From contig CAJUOE010000268.1 of NCBI GenBank assembly GCA_910587895.1, forward strand, positions 1 to 15,514: 15,514 bases of DNA, in the 5' to 3' direction. Positions 1-7,141 of the stretch are shown in pieces (position 1 is the stretch's first letter; each line of letters starts with the position of its first letter). The translations under genes and the position numbers were made by a program. The DNA comes from an uncultured Lachnospiraceae bacterium. GTDB taxonomy: Bacteria; Bacillota; Clostridia; Lachnospirales; Lachnospiraceae. The notes under the pieces are model-generated. The model ran no database searches. It saw nothing but the letters and a program-made list of their open reading frames with translations, and had not been told where the DNA came from.

Positions 1-696
1 CGCCAAGGCACAAAGCCCTTTAATATAATTATTCCCTATACCGCCCCACTCCCGGTTGCTCAAAGTGGCGAACGGAACCGGAGCCACAGAAATATAAAGA
101 TATATTTCAATCATACGCCCATACAAAATGACGGTGATGAGGACGGACATGATTTTCATGCACAGGCTGACAATCATTGTTTCTATCCCCAGCCCTATCA
201 GCTCCCCAATGCCCATAGTGGAAATCTGCTCATTAAACATCTCTGTAAGCGTTTCCGCCACATCAAGGCTTGTAGAGCCTGATATGACGCCTGATGCCTT
301 CGACACGATATGGTTTCCCACATCAAAAACAGCCATTGCAATATCAAACGTCTTGGAAAGCAGCATGACAGCAACGCCAGCTTTGAAAAGGTAGCGGAAG
401 AAAAAGCCGCTACCCATCTCATGCATATTGTTCCTGTCCATTACCATCGCAATCAGCTCATAACAAAGAACCGCGCTTATGATAAGCCCTGCTATCGGTA
501 TCATAACGTCTTCTGAAAGGCTTCTTATCATGGAAAAAACCCCGGGATTCCATGCACTTGGCTTTTTGCCGACCTCTCCGGCGATTATCCCCACTTTCTC
601 ATTCACATCCGTAAACATCGTGCCGAAGTTGCCAAGCACCCACCCTTGCAGCATTTCCTTTATAAATTCAGTGATTTTATCTATAATTGCCCCCAT
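1..696 (-). CDS. VirB6/TrbL-like conjugal transfer membrane protein (partial, C-terminus off the left edge)
   Basis: The minus-strand frame from the ATG at 694-696 stays open to base 1, giving 232 codons and no stop. It begins MGAIIDKITEFIKEML. It shows hydrophobic segments at about residues 65-86 and 104-124, and a long one at 163-205 ending in LYISVAPVPFATL, a motif I associate with the VirB6/TrbL-like proteins of Tn1549 and C. difficile conjugative elements (CD1112-type). In that family it is a polytopic inner-membrane part of the type IV secretion channel. It starts three bases after the stop of the Maff2-type gene, the usual order in these modules. The ribosome site is weak (GGTAG), so translational coupling is likely. 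The family call is from recalled sequence patterns. It belongs to the resident conjugative element, not to the inserted one. Confidence 0.82.
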   Translation of the reverse strand, partial: MGAIIDKITEFIKEMLQGWVLGNFGTMFTDVNEKVGIIAGEVGKKPSAWNPGVFSMIRSLSEDVMIPIAGLIISAVLCYELIAMVMDRNNMHEMGSGFFFRYLFKAGVAVMLLSKTFDIAMAVFDVGNHIVSKASGVISGSTSLDVAETLTEMFNEQISTMGIGELIGLGIETMIVSLCMKIMSVLITVILYGRMIEIYLYISVAPVPFATLSNREWGGIGNNYIKGLCALA

Positions 697-699
697 AAA

Positions 700-849
700 T
701 TAACTACCAAAAAGCCCCGTAAGCTGTGGAATCACCGTCTGTGCCACAATTACAATGCCCCCTCCACTCATAAGCTGTTTCATTCCCTGCGCTTTTGCCC
801 GTGTGACATAAAGAAGTAAAAGAAATGTAAAAAAAGAAAAAATGAACAT
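700..849 (-). CDS. Maff2-family small membrane protein, 3' part only, with a replaced N-terminus
   Basis: A 49-residue frame ends with AKAQGMKQLMSGGGIVIVAQ followed by TVIPQLTGLFGS. This matches the C-terminal half of Maff2-type proteins (typical pattern GAKSQGMKQLMAGGG), which lie directly before VirB6-like genes in Tn1549-type modules. Maff2 proteins normally carry an extra N-terminal membrane segment. Here the first 16 residues are MFIFSFFTFLLLLYVT, unlike the family, and the homology starts near base 798. An in-frame TTG at 853-855 has a better-placed ribosome site (GGGGGAG, 8 bases away) than the ATG. I infer that integration of the neighbouring recombinase element cut the gene and supplied new upstream sequence. 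Whether the hybrid peptide is made or works is unknown. Confidence 0.7.
   Translation of the reverse strand: MFIFSFFTFLLLLYVTRAKAQGMKQLMSGGGIVIVAQTVIPQLTGLFGS
795..812. other. Putative attachment-site junction (element end inside maff2)
   Basis: Maff2 homology on the minus strand begins at or just before base 798, and the sequence to the right of about 800 no longer resembles that gene. The serine recombinase gene ends only about 100 bases further on, the usual position of such a gene relative to its own element end. The exact crossover dinucleotide cannot be fixed without the other end or an empty site. Confidence 0.4.
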
Positions 850-875
850 AATCAATATAAAATCTCCCCCATCCC

Positions 876-900
876 GTCCGGCACTCCTTTCGCACCGGAC
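876..900 (-). other. Short hairpin between recombinase stop and element end
   Basis: GTCCGG at 876-881 pairs with CCGGAC at 895-900 around a 13-base loop, directly after the recombinase stop. No clean T-run follows on the minus strand, so it is either a weak terminator or part of the recombinase attachment site. Confidence 0.35.
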
Positions 901-908
901 AGTCCTGG

Positions 909-2543
909 CTATTTCTCTGGCAGTTCCACCCTGCCGATAAAGCTGTAATAAATCTCAATCTCCTGCATCCGCAGTTTTCCGTGCATTTTTCCATCCTTCG
1001 CAGTGGCTTCATGGACAACGATCCGATCCACAAACTCCCGCAGCATAGTCGGCGTAAGCTCTTCAAAATTAGCGTACCTGTGGACAATCCCCATGAATTT
1101 TTCCGTGCCATCGCTGATTTCCCTTGACTGTTCAAGCTCTGCCTGGATTTCTGCCGACTTTGTTTTAAGCTCCTTCTGCTCGGCTTCATATTCCCCGGAG
1201 AGGATTCCGAAGCGTTCCTCAGTAATTTTCCCAAGCACGCTGTCCTCATACAGGTGTTTGATGATGCGGTCGAGTTCCCCGGCACGCTTTTTAGATTCCT
1301 CAAGCTGTTTCCTCATGGACGAGGCTTTCCTCTTATCCCCCGCCTCGTTCTGCTCTGCCACCAGCTTTGCGAACCTTGCCTCATGGCCCGCCGCATAGCC
1401 CGTGACTTTCCGCAGGTTTTCCGCTACCGCCGCTTTGAGGTAATCCGTGCGGATGAAATGCGCCGTGCAGTCCTTTGTGCGCTTTTTGTAGCTTCCGCAG
1501 ATGTAGCAGTCCTGCCTGCGTTTTTCCGTCTGGTAACGCTGCTGGTAGAGGACGCTGCCGCAGTCGGCACAGAACAATATGCCTGAGAACAGCCCGACTT
1601 CATCATAGCGGTTTGGGCGTTTCCTCTGTTTCCGCAGCTCCTGCACCTTTTCCCATGTCTGCCTGTCAATAATGGCTTCATGCGCATTTTCAAAAATAAC
1701 CTGCTTTTCCCTGTCATTGTAGACAACCTTATGCACCTTGTATGACTGCATGGTCGTCTTGAAATTTACGATGCACCCCGTATATTCCTCACGTTCCAAG
1801 ATATGGCATACCGTGTTGGTCGCCCACTTGCAGGGATAGTCCGGGTAATAGCGGTTTGTGTTCCCCGTGCGCATATAGTCCAACGTCCCCGGCGTGGGTA
1901 TTTTTTGCTCAGCCAGCATCCGGGCAATCTTTGTCGGCCCGTTTCCCGCAAGGCAGAGGCTATATATCTGCCTGACAACCGGTGCAGCTTCTTCGTCTAC
2001 AACAAACATGCCGTCCTCTCCCATGAGGTAGCCGTACACCGGCCGGCTTGTTACTGGCTTTCCGCTCATGCCCTTGCTGCGGAAGACCGCCCTGATCTTC
2101 TTGCTCGTATCCCTCACCATCCATTCATTAAACAAGTTCCGAAGCGGCGTGAAGTCGCTTTCCCCGCCCTCGTCCCGGCTGTCCACGCTGTCATTTACAG
2201 CGATAAAGCGAATGCCTTTCTGCGGGAAGATCATTTCCGTGTAAAATCCCACTTGCAGGTAATTTCTCCCTAAGCGGCTCATGTCCTTCACAATGACGGC
2301 TGCTATTTTCCCGGCTTCAATGTCAGCTAACATTTTCTGGAAACCCGGCCTGTCAAAGTCGGTTCCGCTCCATCCGTCATCAGTATAGGAACGTATGTTC
2401 TTAAATCCGTTCTCCCTTGCATACTTCTCCAGCATCCGCTTCTGATTCGATATGGAATTGCTCTCGCCCTGCAGTTCATCATCGCGCGACAGTCTCTGGT
2501 ACAAGGCTGTAATCTTTGTTTCCGTGGCTGGCTGTCTTTTCAT
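909..2543 (-). CDS. Large serine site-specific recombinase (resolvase, Recombinase, zinc-ribbon, DUF4368 type)
   Basis: A 544-residue protein of the TnpX/TndX-like group, which catalyses excision and integration of transposons and ICE/IME elements. The N-terminal resolvase domain (about 11-155) has YQRLSRDDE with R17 and the nucleophile S19, and KDMSRLGRNY at 86-95 with R90 and R93 as the other catalytic arginines. A Recombinase domain covers about 165-300. A zinc ribbon follows, with C325/C328 and C346/C349/C359. A charged coiled coil runs about 395-475, and a C-terminal DUF4368-like region ends in IYYSFIGRVELPEK. The start is fixed by GGAGG at 2549-2553, five bases before the ATG. All catalytic residues are present and the length is normal, so it should be active. 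It lies about 100 bases from the truncated maff2, which argues that it integrated the element there. Confidence 0.93.
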   Translation of the reverse strand: MKRQPATETKITALYQRLSRDDELQGESNSISNQKRMLEKYARENGFKNIRSYTDDGWSGTDFDRPGFQKMLADIEAGKIAAVIVKDMSRLGRNYLQVGFYTEMIFPQKGIRFIAVNDSVDSRDEGGESDFTPLRNLFNEWMVRDTSKKIRAVFRSKGMSGKPVTSRPVYGYLMGEDGMFVVDEEAAPVVRQIYSLCLAGNGPTKIARMLAEQKIPTPGTLDYMRTGNTNRYYPDYPCKWATNTVCHILEREEYTGCIVNFKTTMQSYKVHKVVYNDREKQVIFENAHEAIIDRQTWEKVQELRKQRKRPNRYDEVGLFSGILFCADCGSVLYQQRYQTEKRRQDCYICGSYKKRTKDCTAHFIRTDYLKAAVAENLRKVTGYAAGHEARFAKLVAEQNEAGDKRKASSMRKQLEESKKRAGELDRIIKHLYEDSVLGKITEERFGILSGEYEAEQKELKTKSAEIQAELEQSREISDGTEKFMGIVHRYANFEELTPTMLREFVDRIVVHEATAKDGKMHGKLRMQEIEIYYSFIGRVELPEK

Positions 2544-2586
2544 ATAATCCTCCGTTTCCGGCAGCCGCCCGCTATTCCGTGTCCTT

Positions 2587-2622
2587 AGTATAACACGCTG
2601 GCAAGCCGCCTGTACAGTACAG
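2587..2622 (-). promoter_or_regulatory. Recombinase promoter with overlapping dyad
   Basis: On the minus strand an extended -10 (TGTTATACT, hexamer at 2587-2592) lies 18 bases from TGTACA at 2611-2616, a poor -35. The perfect odd palindrome CTGTACAGTACAG (2610-2622) overlaps that -35 and is well placed to be a repressor site. Transcription would start just upstream of the recombinase ribosome site. Confidence 0.5.
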
Positions 2623-2634
2623 AAAATGACAAAA

Positions 2635-2859
2635 TTACAGGCACAAATCCTGTGCAGAAATTTGTACTGCCTGAATGGTTCCCGCTTCTGTTTTCAATAC
2701 ACGTTCCATTTTATCTTCCGCAGTTTCAGACGTATTCCCGTTAAAATACCCCTTAACCACAAGGACGGTATTAGCCCTGCAGAAAGTCGTCACGCAATCC
2801 GCTTCCCCGGCTTTATTATTATCAGTTTTTTCATTGGCAGCATTTTTCCTATCCTCCAT
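2635..2859 (-). CDS. Small TnpW-like element protein
   Basis: A 74-residue protein whose ATG is preceded by GGAGGAG six bases away, one of the clearest ribosome sites in the window. The C-terminal half contains ANTVLVVKGYFNGNTSETAE followed by DKMERVLKTEA. This resembles small proteins often annotated TnpW-like or transposon-encoded beside serine recombinases in Clostridia (pattern: hydrophobic strand, S/T-ETxxDKxxRxL). The N-terminal third is polar and probably disordered. It lies just upstream of the recombinase in the same direction and may be co-transcribed. Its function in those elements is not established, and I do not assign one. The family link is from memory. Confidence 0.72.
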   Translation of the reverse strand: MEDRKNAANEKTDNNKAGEADCVTTFCRANTVLVVKGYFNGNTSETAEDKMERVLKTEAGTIQAVQISAQDLCL

Positions 2860-2989
2860 GAAACACTCCTCCAGACGCTCTCCGTCATCAGTAACATTTT
2901 TTATAAAGCAGATTTTTGATCCTCACAATTTCTGCCTGTGTTTTTATTGGAAAATCATGCAAAATCCGACTTTTTTCTTCCCCGCCATA

Positions 2990-2998
2990 TGCTATAAT
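2990..2998 (+). promoter_or_regulatory. Extended -10 promoter for the NB-ARC gene
   Basis: TGCTATAAT is a perfect extended -10 element (hexamer 2993-2998). No good -35 lies at the expected distance, which is common for extended -10 promoters. It predicts a leader of about 90 bases that includes the 11-bp repeats at 3055-3087. Confidence 0.5.
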
Positions 2999-3054
2999 CC
3001 CCTTATATTGGCGCCGCTTTTATATACAGCTTACAGAATGCAGCACCAAAACAC

Positions 3055-3087
3055 ATTGACTGTGGATTGACTGCGGATTGACTAAAA
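3055..3087 (+). repeat. Three tandem 11-bp iterons (left copy)
   Basis: ATTGACTGTGG, ATTGACTGCGG and ATTGACTAAAA follow one another without gaps, so the ATTGACT heptamer recurs on one face of the helix every 11 bases. They lie between the extended -10 and the start of the NB-ARC gene. An inverted copy of the array lies at 7383-7415, matching at 28 of 33 positions. Confidence 0.75.
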
Positions 3088-3093
3088 AATGAA

Positions 3094-5442
3094 ATGGGGA
3101 AACACATGGAACGACTTGATTTTTGCTCTGCCATGGCTGTCCTGCGCCGCTATGTCAGCGAGGACAGGGGAATCAGCCAGATAGATTTTTTATATGATCT
3201 TTTTGACAGTTATTTTAAAATAGGGGATGCGGACAACTTTGTACTGGACAACGGGCTTGTCTGCCGGTGGATGAACGGACAGGCAAAAGTCAGCCCAAGA
3301 ATCACCAGATTCTATCTTTCAAATAAAAGAAACCGGAAGCTGCTAGCAGGGGACTTTGAAAATAAGATACTGCCCATGCTGTATGATGCGGGGCTTGCGA
3401 TGACGGAAATGCACGGTCTGCTCATACGGGACAGTTCCATATCGGAAATGCAGAGGCAGAAATTGGACAAAGAATACCCGTGCAGGACTGACAGCGCGCA
3501 GGCATCCTATATTGCAAACCTTTTGCTGTTTGGCATGGAGCGGAACTTTATAAAAAGAGATGTGAAAACAAAGGGCTTACCGGCTGCGGGGAACCTCTCC
3601 CCGGTTTTGTCAGACTATATCTATGAAAATGAAGCGCCAAAGCCGTGTCGCTTTTTCTGTGGCCGTGATGCGGAAACAGAAATTTTACATAAAAAACTGA
3701 AAGCGGACCATAAAGTGTTTCTGCACGGAATTGCCGGGATTGGGAAAAGCGAGCTTGCAAAGGCATACGCAAAAAAATATAAAAAAGAATACACCAATAT
3801 TTTATATTTCATTTACAGCGGCGATTTAAGGCGGGACATTATCAGTATGGATTTCTCCGACGACCTGCCGGACGATTCCGAGGATGAGCGTTTCCGGAAG
3901 CATAACCGTTTCCTACGCTCCTTAAAAAGCGACACTTTGATTATCATAGATAATTTCAACACCACCGCCATGAAGGACGGCCTTCTGTCCGTCATTATGA
4001 AATATAAATGCCGTATTCTTTTCACCACCCGCAGCCGCATGGAAAACCACCCATGCATGCTGCTTGAGGAAATCAGCGACAAAAACAAGCTTATGGAACT
4101 TGCCAGGCATTATTACAAAGAGATGGAACGCCATCAACCCGTTATGGAACAGATCATTAACACGGTGCATTCCCACACGTTTGCAGTAGAACTGTCCGCC
4201 CGCCTCCTTCAGACCGGAATATTGGAGCCGGGCAGACTGCTTGAAAAACTGAGGGCAGAGAAAACAGGGCTGTCAGCCACGGACAAGATAAGGGTTACGA
4301 AAGACGGGGAGAGCCGCAAAGAAACTTACTATGGGCATATCCACACGCTGTTTTCCCTGCATCGTCTTGATGATGCCCAGACAGGAATTATGCGCTGCCT
4401 GTCGCTTATTCCCTTGTCCGGCATCCCGGCAAGACTGTTCGCCGCATGGATGCGTCAGAAAGACATGAATGTCATCAATGATTTAGTGGAAACGGGATTC
4501 ATACAGCCAAAAGACGGAAGAATGGTTGCACTGCACCCAATGCTTCAGGAGATTGCCGTAACAGACACCAGACCTTCCGTCACGAATTGCCATGCCATTC
4601 TGGACTGCCTGCGGGAAGAGATATTTTATTACCACGGAATAGACGTGCCTTATTACAAACTGTTATTTGCCACCGTCCTAAATATGACCGGCATACTTGA
4701 AATTGATGATACGGAAAGCTATTTACGTTTTCTTGAAGATGCTTTTGCATATATGGAAAAATACCGTTTCCAAGCCGGCATGGAAAAATTAATTGCAGAA
4801 ATAGAAATTCTTTTAAAAGACAAGTCAGTTGGAAAAGCGGAAGACAGGGCTTTGCTTCTTGACTATAAGGCTACCGTAGCAGAACAGTTTGGGTGCCAGA
4901 TTCCAAAGGCAATCAACCTGGAACAGGATGCGCTTGCGCTCCTGCCGGAAATAAATATTGGCAACGCTTTATTAATTTCCAACATCCACGCAAACTTAGG
5001 CGCGCTCTTCCGTTCCGCTAAGAAAAACGAAGCTGCCGCGCAGCACATGGAACAGGGCATTTCCATTTTAGAAGAATACGGTCTTGCCCATATGAACCAG
5101 AGCATTGCGCAGATATGCAATTATGCCGTCCTGCTTAGCGACATGGGCGAGCCGGATCGCGGGCTTTCGGCGCTTCGAAAATGCGCAAAAATAATATGGG
5201 AGCATAATTCTGAATGGAGCAGCGACTATGCCGCCATACAGGAGGCAATTGGGAACATTGCACTTGCCTGCGGAAGACTGGACAAAGCAAGGGAACATTT
5301 GCAGACAGCCATGGAGATATATGAACAGGTATGGGCAGATGATCCGCAGCTTATAGATGAAAAATACGAGGAGATTATGCAACGATACGCCATTGCAGGA
5401 ATAAACACGGGAAGAAATTTGCTGACAAACAGTGTCATATAA
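3094..5442 (+). CDS. NB-ARC/TPR STAND-type ATPase
   Basis: A 782-residue protein with the layout of a STAND signalling ATPase. The N-terminal region (1-180) is mostly helical and not recognised by me; it includes LDNGLVCRWMNGQAKVSPRI at 51-70. The NB-ARC core has a Walker A motif GIAGIGKS at 212-219 (K218), Walker B TLIIIDNFN at 281-289 (D286), the RNBS-B/sensor motif ILFTTRSR at 308-315, a winged-helix region with LVETGFIQ (464-471), and LHPMLQEIA at 480-488 in the MHD position. Residues 550-770 are TPR-like helical hairpins, the usual sensor part. Such proteins act in bacterial anti-phage defence or as transcription regulators; no effector domain is obvious, so the role is open. An alternative start, ATG 3106, has a modest GGGG ribosome site and gives 778 residues. 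Confidence 0.85.
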   Translation: MGKHMERLDFCSAMAVLRRYVSEDRGISQIDFLYDLFDSYFKIGDADNFVLDNGLVCRWMNGQAKVSPRITRFYLSNKRNRKLLAGDFENKILPMLYDAGLAMTEMHGLLIRDSSISEMQRQKLDKEYPCRTDSAQASYIANLLLFGMERNFIKRDVKTKGLPAAGNLSPVLSDYIYENEAPKPCRFFCGRDAETEILHKKLKADHKVFLHGIAGIGKSELAKAYAKKYKKEYTNILYFIYSGDLRRDIISMDFSDDLPDDSEDERFRKHNRFLRSLKSDTLIIIDNFNTTAMKDGLLSVIMKYKCRILFTTRSRMENHPCMLLEEISDKNKLMELARHYYKEMERHQPVMEQIINTVHSHTFAVELSARLLQTGILEPGRLLEKLRAEKTGLSATDKIRVTKDGESRKETYYGHIHTLFSLHRLDDAQTGIMRCLSLIPLSGIPARLFAAWMRQKDMNVINDLVETGFIQPKDGRMVALHPMLQEIAVTDTRPSVTNCHAILDCLREEIFYYHGIDVPYYKLLFATVLNMTGILEIDDTESYLRFLEDAFAYMEKYRFQAGMEKLIAEIEILLKDKSVGKAEDRALLLDYKATVAEQFGCQIPKAINLEQDALALLPEINIGNALLISNIHANLGALFRSAKKNEAAAQHMEQGISILEEYGLAHMNQSIAQICNYAVLLSDMGEPDRGLSALRKCAKIIWEHNSEWSSDYAAIQEAIGNIALACGRLDKAREHLQTAMEIYEQVWADDPQLIDEKYEEIMQRYAIAGINTGRNLLTNSVI

Positions 5443-5525
5443 GGTTATATTCAACATATCATTATAATTCCGGCAAAATAATCCAAAAACAAATGAAACC
5501 GCTTTACACGTCGGCTGCGTCCGCC

Positions 5526-5649
5526 GCCCTTGACAGGACAGAAAAGAAATGCTCCCTATTCGTTACCGATGGCGAGGAACTCAAGAACCGTAGTTTCCCT
5601 TGCCATCGGAAACGGCAGTGTAGCATTTCTTTTCCGCCCAGTCAAGGGC
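5526..5649. repeat. 124-bp symmetric interrupted palindrome
   Basis: Four paired blocks share one centre at 5587/5588: GCCCTTGAC (5526-5534) with 5641-5649, GAAAAGAAATGCT (5541-5553) with 5622-5634, CGTT (5561-5564) with 5611-5614, and CCGATGGC (5566-5573) with 5602-5609. The unpaired stretches between blocks have equal length on both sides. A small GCCCC/GGGGC hairpin follows at about 5652-5664. It sits after the NB-ARC stop and could be a transcribed hairpin (terminator or structured RNA) or a short palindromic mobile element. No T-run follows. I see nothing else in 5443-5525 or 5665-5827. Confidence 0.75.
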
Positions 5650-5827
5650 AAGCCCCTTCGGGGCGGCTGGTTTCTCCTTAAACCCTCCGGCTCAGAATCT
5701 AAGAACCGCAGACTGTAATCTCCAAAAAGTGCCAGCAATTACCTCATCCGCCCTCATAATGGTAAGTTTGCACTTCTAATGTGATTTCAGTAGTTCAGTA
5801 AACTGTTGTCAAAGGGAAATACGAATA

Positions 5828-5856
5828 TTTACATCTTTAATTTGTTGATATATAAT
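5828..5856 (+). promoter_or_regulatory. Strong promoter upstream of the TIR-like gene
   Basis: TTTACA at 5828-5833 and TATAAT at 5851-5856 are separated by exactly 17 bases, the best vegetative promoter in the window. The start would be near 5863, leaving a leader of about 257 bases before the ATG at 6120. Confidence 0.68.
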
Positions 5857-5874
5857 AAAGCAGAAGCGAGGATT

Positions 5875-5952
5875 ATGGCTACGGATAAATCTCGTTACAT
5901 TGCATCCTTGGATTATGGGTTATTCAAAACAGATTGCGGATTTTTATTTTGA
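5875..5952 (+). CDS. Possible 25-codon leader ORF
   Basis: The ATG at 5875 lies about 12 bases after the predicted transcription start, with GCGAGG close in front (spacing rather short). The peptide begins MATDKSRYIASLDYGLF. In another frame the same stretch reads MGYSKQIADFYFERLFQTIL (from about 5917) and ends at a TAG near 5989, so it could equally be the remains of a decayed gene. I do not recognise either peptide. Confidence 0.25.
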   Translation: MATDKSRYIASLDYGLFKTDCGFLF

Positions 5953-5955
5953 ACG

Positions 5956-6012
5956 GCTCTTCCAGACAATCCTGGAAGCGACCATGTAGTTAATACGGAC
6001 GGGTCTGGAGAG
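5956..6012 (+). promoter_or_regulatory. Competing hairpins in the leader
   Basis: CTTCCAG and CTGGAAG form a 7-bp hairpin near 5958-5977. The CCAGAC inside the first arm can instead pair with GTCTGG near 6003-6009. Mutually exclusive pairings in a long leader are what an attenuator would show, but no terminator T-run is present. Confidence 0.3.
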
Positions 6013-6119
6013 GCTCAAGACTCAAGAAGAAAAGGACAGAATATCCTGCCAATCCAAAATGAATCGGCCTGACATGCAATAGCTGTTTTGAAGAATTTAG
6101 AATGAACGGAGAAAAAAAC

Positions 6120-6996
6120 ATGCAAGGGAAAAAATGCTTCATAATCACCCCAATCGGGAATAACGGCTCTGACATTTTCCGTAAAGCGCAAGGGGTCATA
6201 GAAAGCGTAATCAACCCCATACTGTTAAAAAAAAGGTTTCAGCGATATAAAACCGGCTTATGAAATTATGGAATCCGGAATGATTGCAAACCAGATTATC
6301 AGACGCATTACCGATGATGATTTAGTGGTTGCAAACCTTACCGGCAACAACCCGAATGTCATGTATGAATTGGCGATAAGGCACGCTGTCGCAAAACCGG
6401 TCATCCACATTTGTGAAAACGGGACAGTGCTTCCATTCGATATTAAAGACAGCAGGACTATATTTTATACGGATGATATGTTGGGCACACAGGAACTGAA
6501 ACGCTGCTTTGAAGATTATGTCACCAACATTGACTATTCAAAACAATATCTCGACAATCCCATACACAATGCGGTAACCAATTTTGCTGATACCATAACC
6601 ACACATGAAACGTCTGGCATAAAATTGTGCTTTTCCCTCATGACTAATTCAGAACAATTAGAGGATCAGACGTACCCTACGAAAACCAGCCCATCAGGAT
6701 ACAGTATAAAAATTTTCAACCTTGGCGGGAAACCATTTTATCTTGAAAGTTTTTCTTTGGGTTATGGGAAAAATACCATTATGGACTGCATACTTTCAGA
6801 AGAGACAGTTATTCCGCCATACAAGAATTACGAATTCAGCCTTGATTGGCAAGAGTATGATTCACTGCAACATCATTGCAAAAAATCCGCTTTGGAAAAG
6901 TGCGAGGTTGAAGCATACGAAGTTGGCGGCAAAACATTTTGCGGAGAATTGGATCTGTCCCTGCCATATCTGCAGACAAATTACCGAGGGATATAA
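6120..6996 (+). pseudogene. Nucleoside 2-deoxyribosyltransferase-like (TIR-like) protein, frameshifted at an A8 run
   Basis: Frame 1 starts at ATG 6120 (GGAG eight bases upstream) and reads MQGKKCFIITPIGNNGSDIF up to the A8 run at 6227-6234, ending at a TGA soon after. One base fewer in that run joins it to a second frame with GFSDIKPAYEIMESG, VANLTGNNPNVMYELAIRHA and LPFDI. The joined protein would have about 291 residues. FIITPIG and the NLTGxNPNVxYELAxRHA motif, with the likely catalytic Glu in YELA, are hallmarks of the nucleoside 2-deoxyribosyltransferase-like/TIR-like family, whose members cleave nucleotides or nucleosides and occur in defence loci. The last 130 residues (from about TSGIKLCFSL) look beta-rich and are not recognised. 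The gene may be broken, carry a sequencing error, or be rescued by transcriptional slippage. An internal ATG at 6268 gives a 242-residue product lacking the first strand. Confidence 0.75.
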
Positions 6997-7082
6997 AACC
7001 AACAGTTATAAAGGCAATACATTTTGGAATCCTTTCATAAACATCAACGCACGTTATCCGGCAAAGAACGCTGTTATCATAT

Positions 7083-7141
7083 CAAAACGACATTCTGACG
7101 TTTTGGTTTTTAACGTGGCGGAAAATTATTCCGCCACGTTA
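7083..7141. terminator. Paired hairpins after the TIR-like gene
   Basis: CAAAACG (7083-7089) pairs with CGTTTTG (7099-7105) and is followed by GTTTTT. Next to it is a 13-bp perfect stem, TAACGTGGCGGAA (7111-7123) with 7129-7141, and a five-base loop. The second stem lacks a T-run on either strand. Together they probably end transcription before the partition operon. The stretch 6997-7446 has no convincing gene; it also holds the iterons at 7383-7415. Confidence 0.45.

Noticed and set aside
1003..1586. Plus-strand open frames opposite the recombinase gene
   Set aside because: They are antisense to a well-supported gene, lack ribosome sites and resemble no family.
3055..3087. Minimal CRISPR array
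   Set aside because: The 11-bp units are directly adjacent with no spacers, and there are no cas genes.
5493..5738. Three short frames over the 124-bp palindrome
   Set aside because: They occur on both strands because of the symmetry, with no ribosome sites.
5526..6119. Retron or diversity-generating-element RNA
   Set aside because: Long stems suggested it, but no reverse transcriptase gene is in the window and no template/variable repeat pair was seen.
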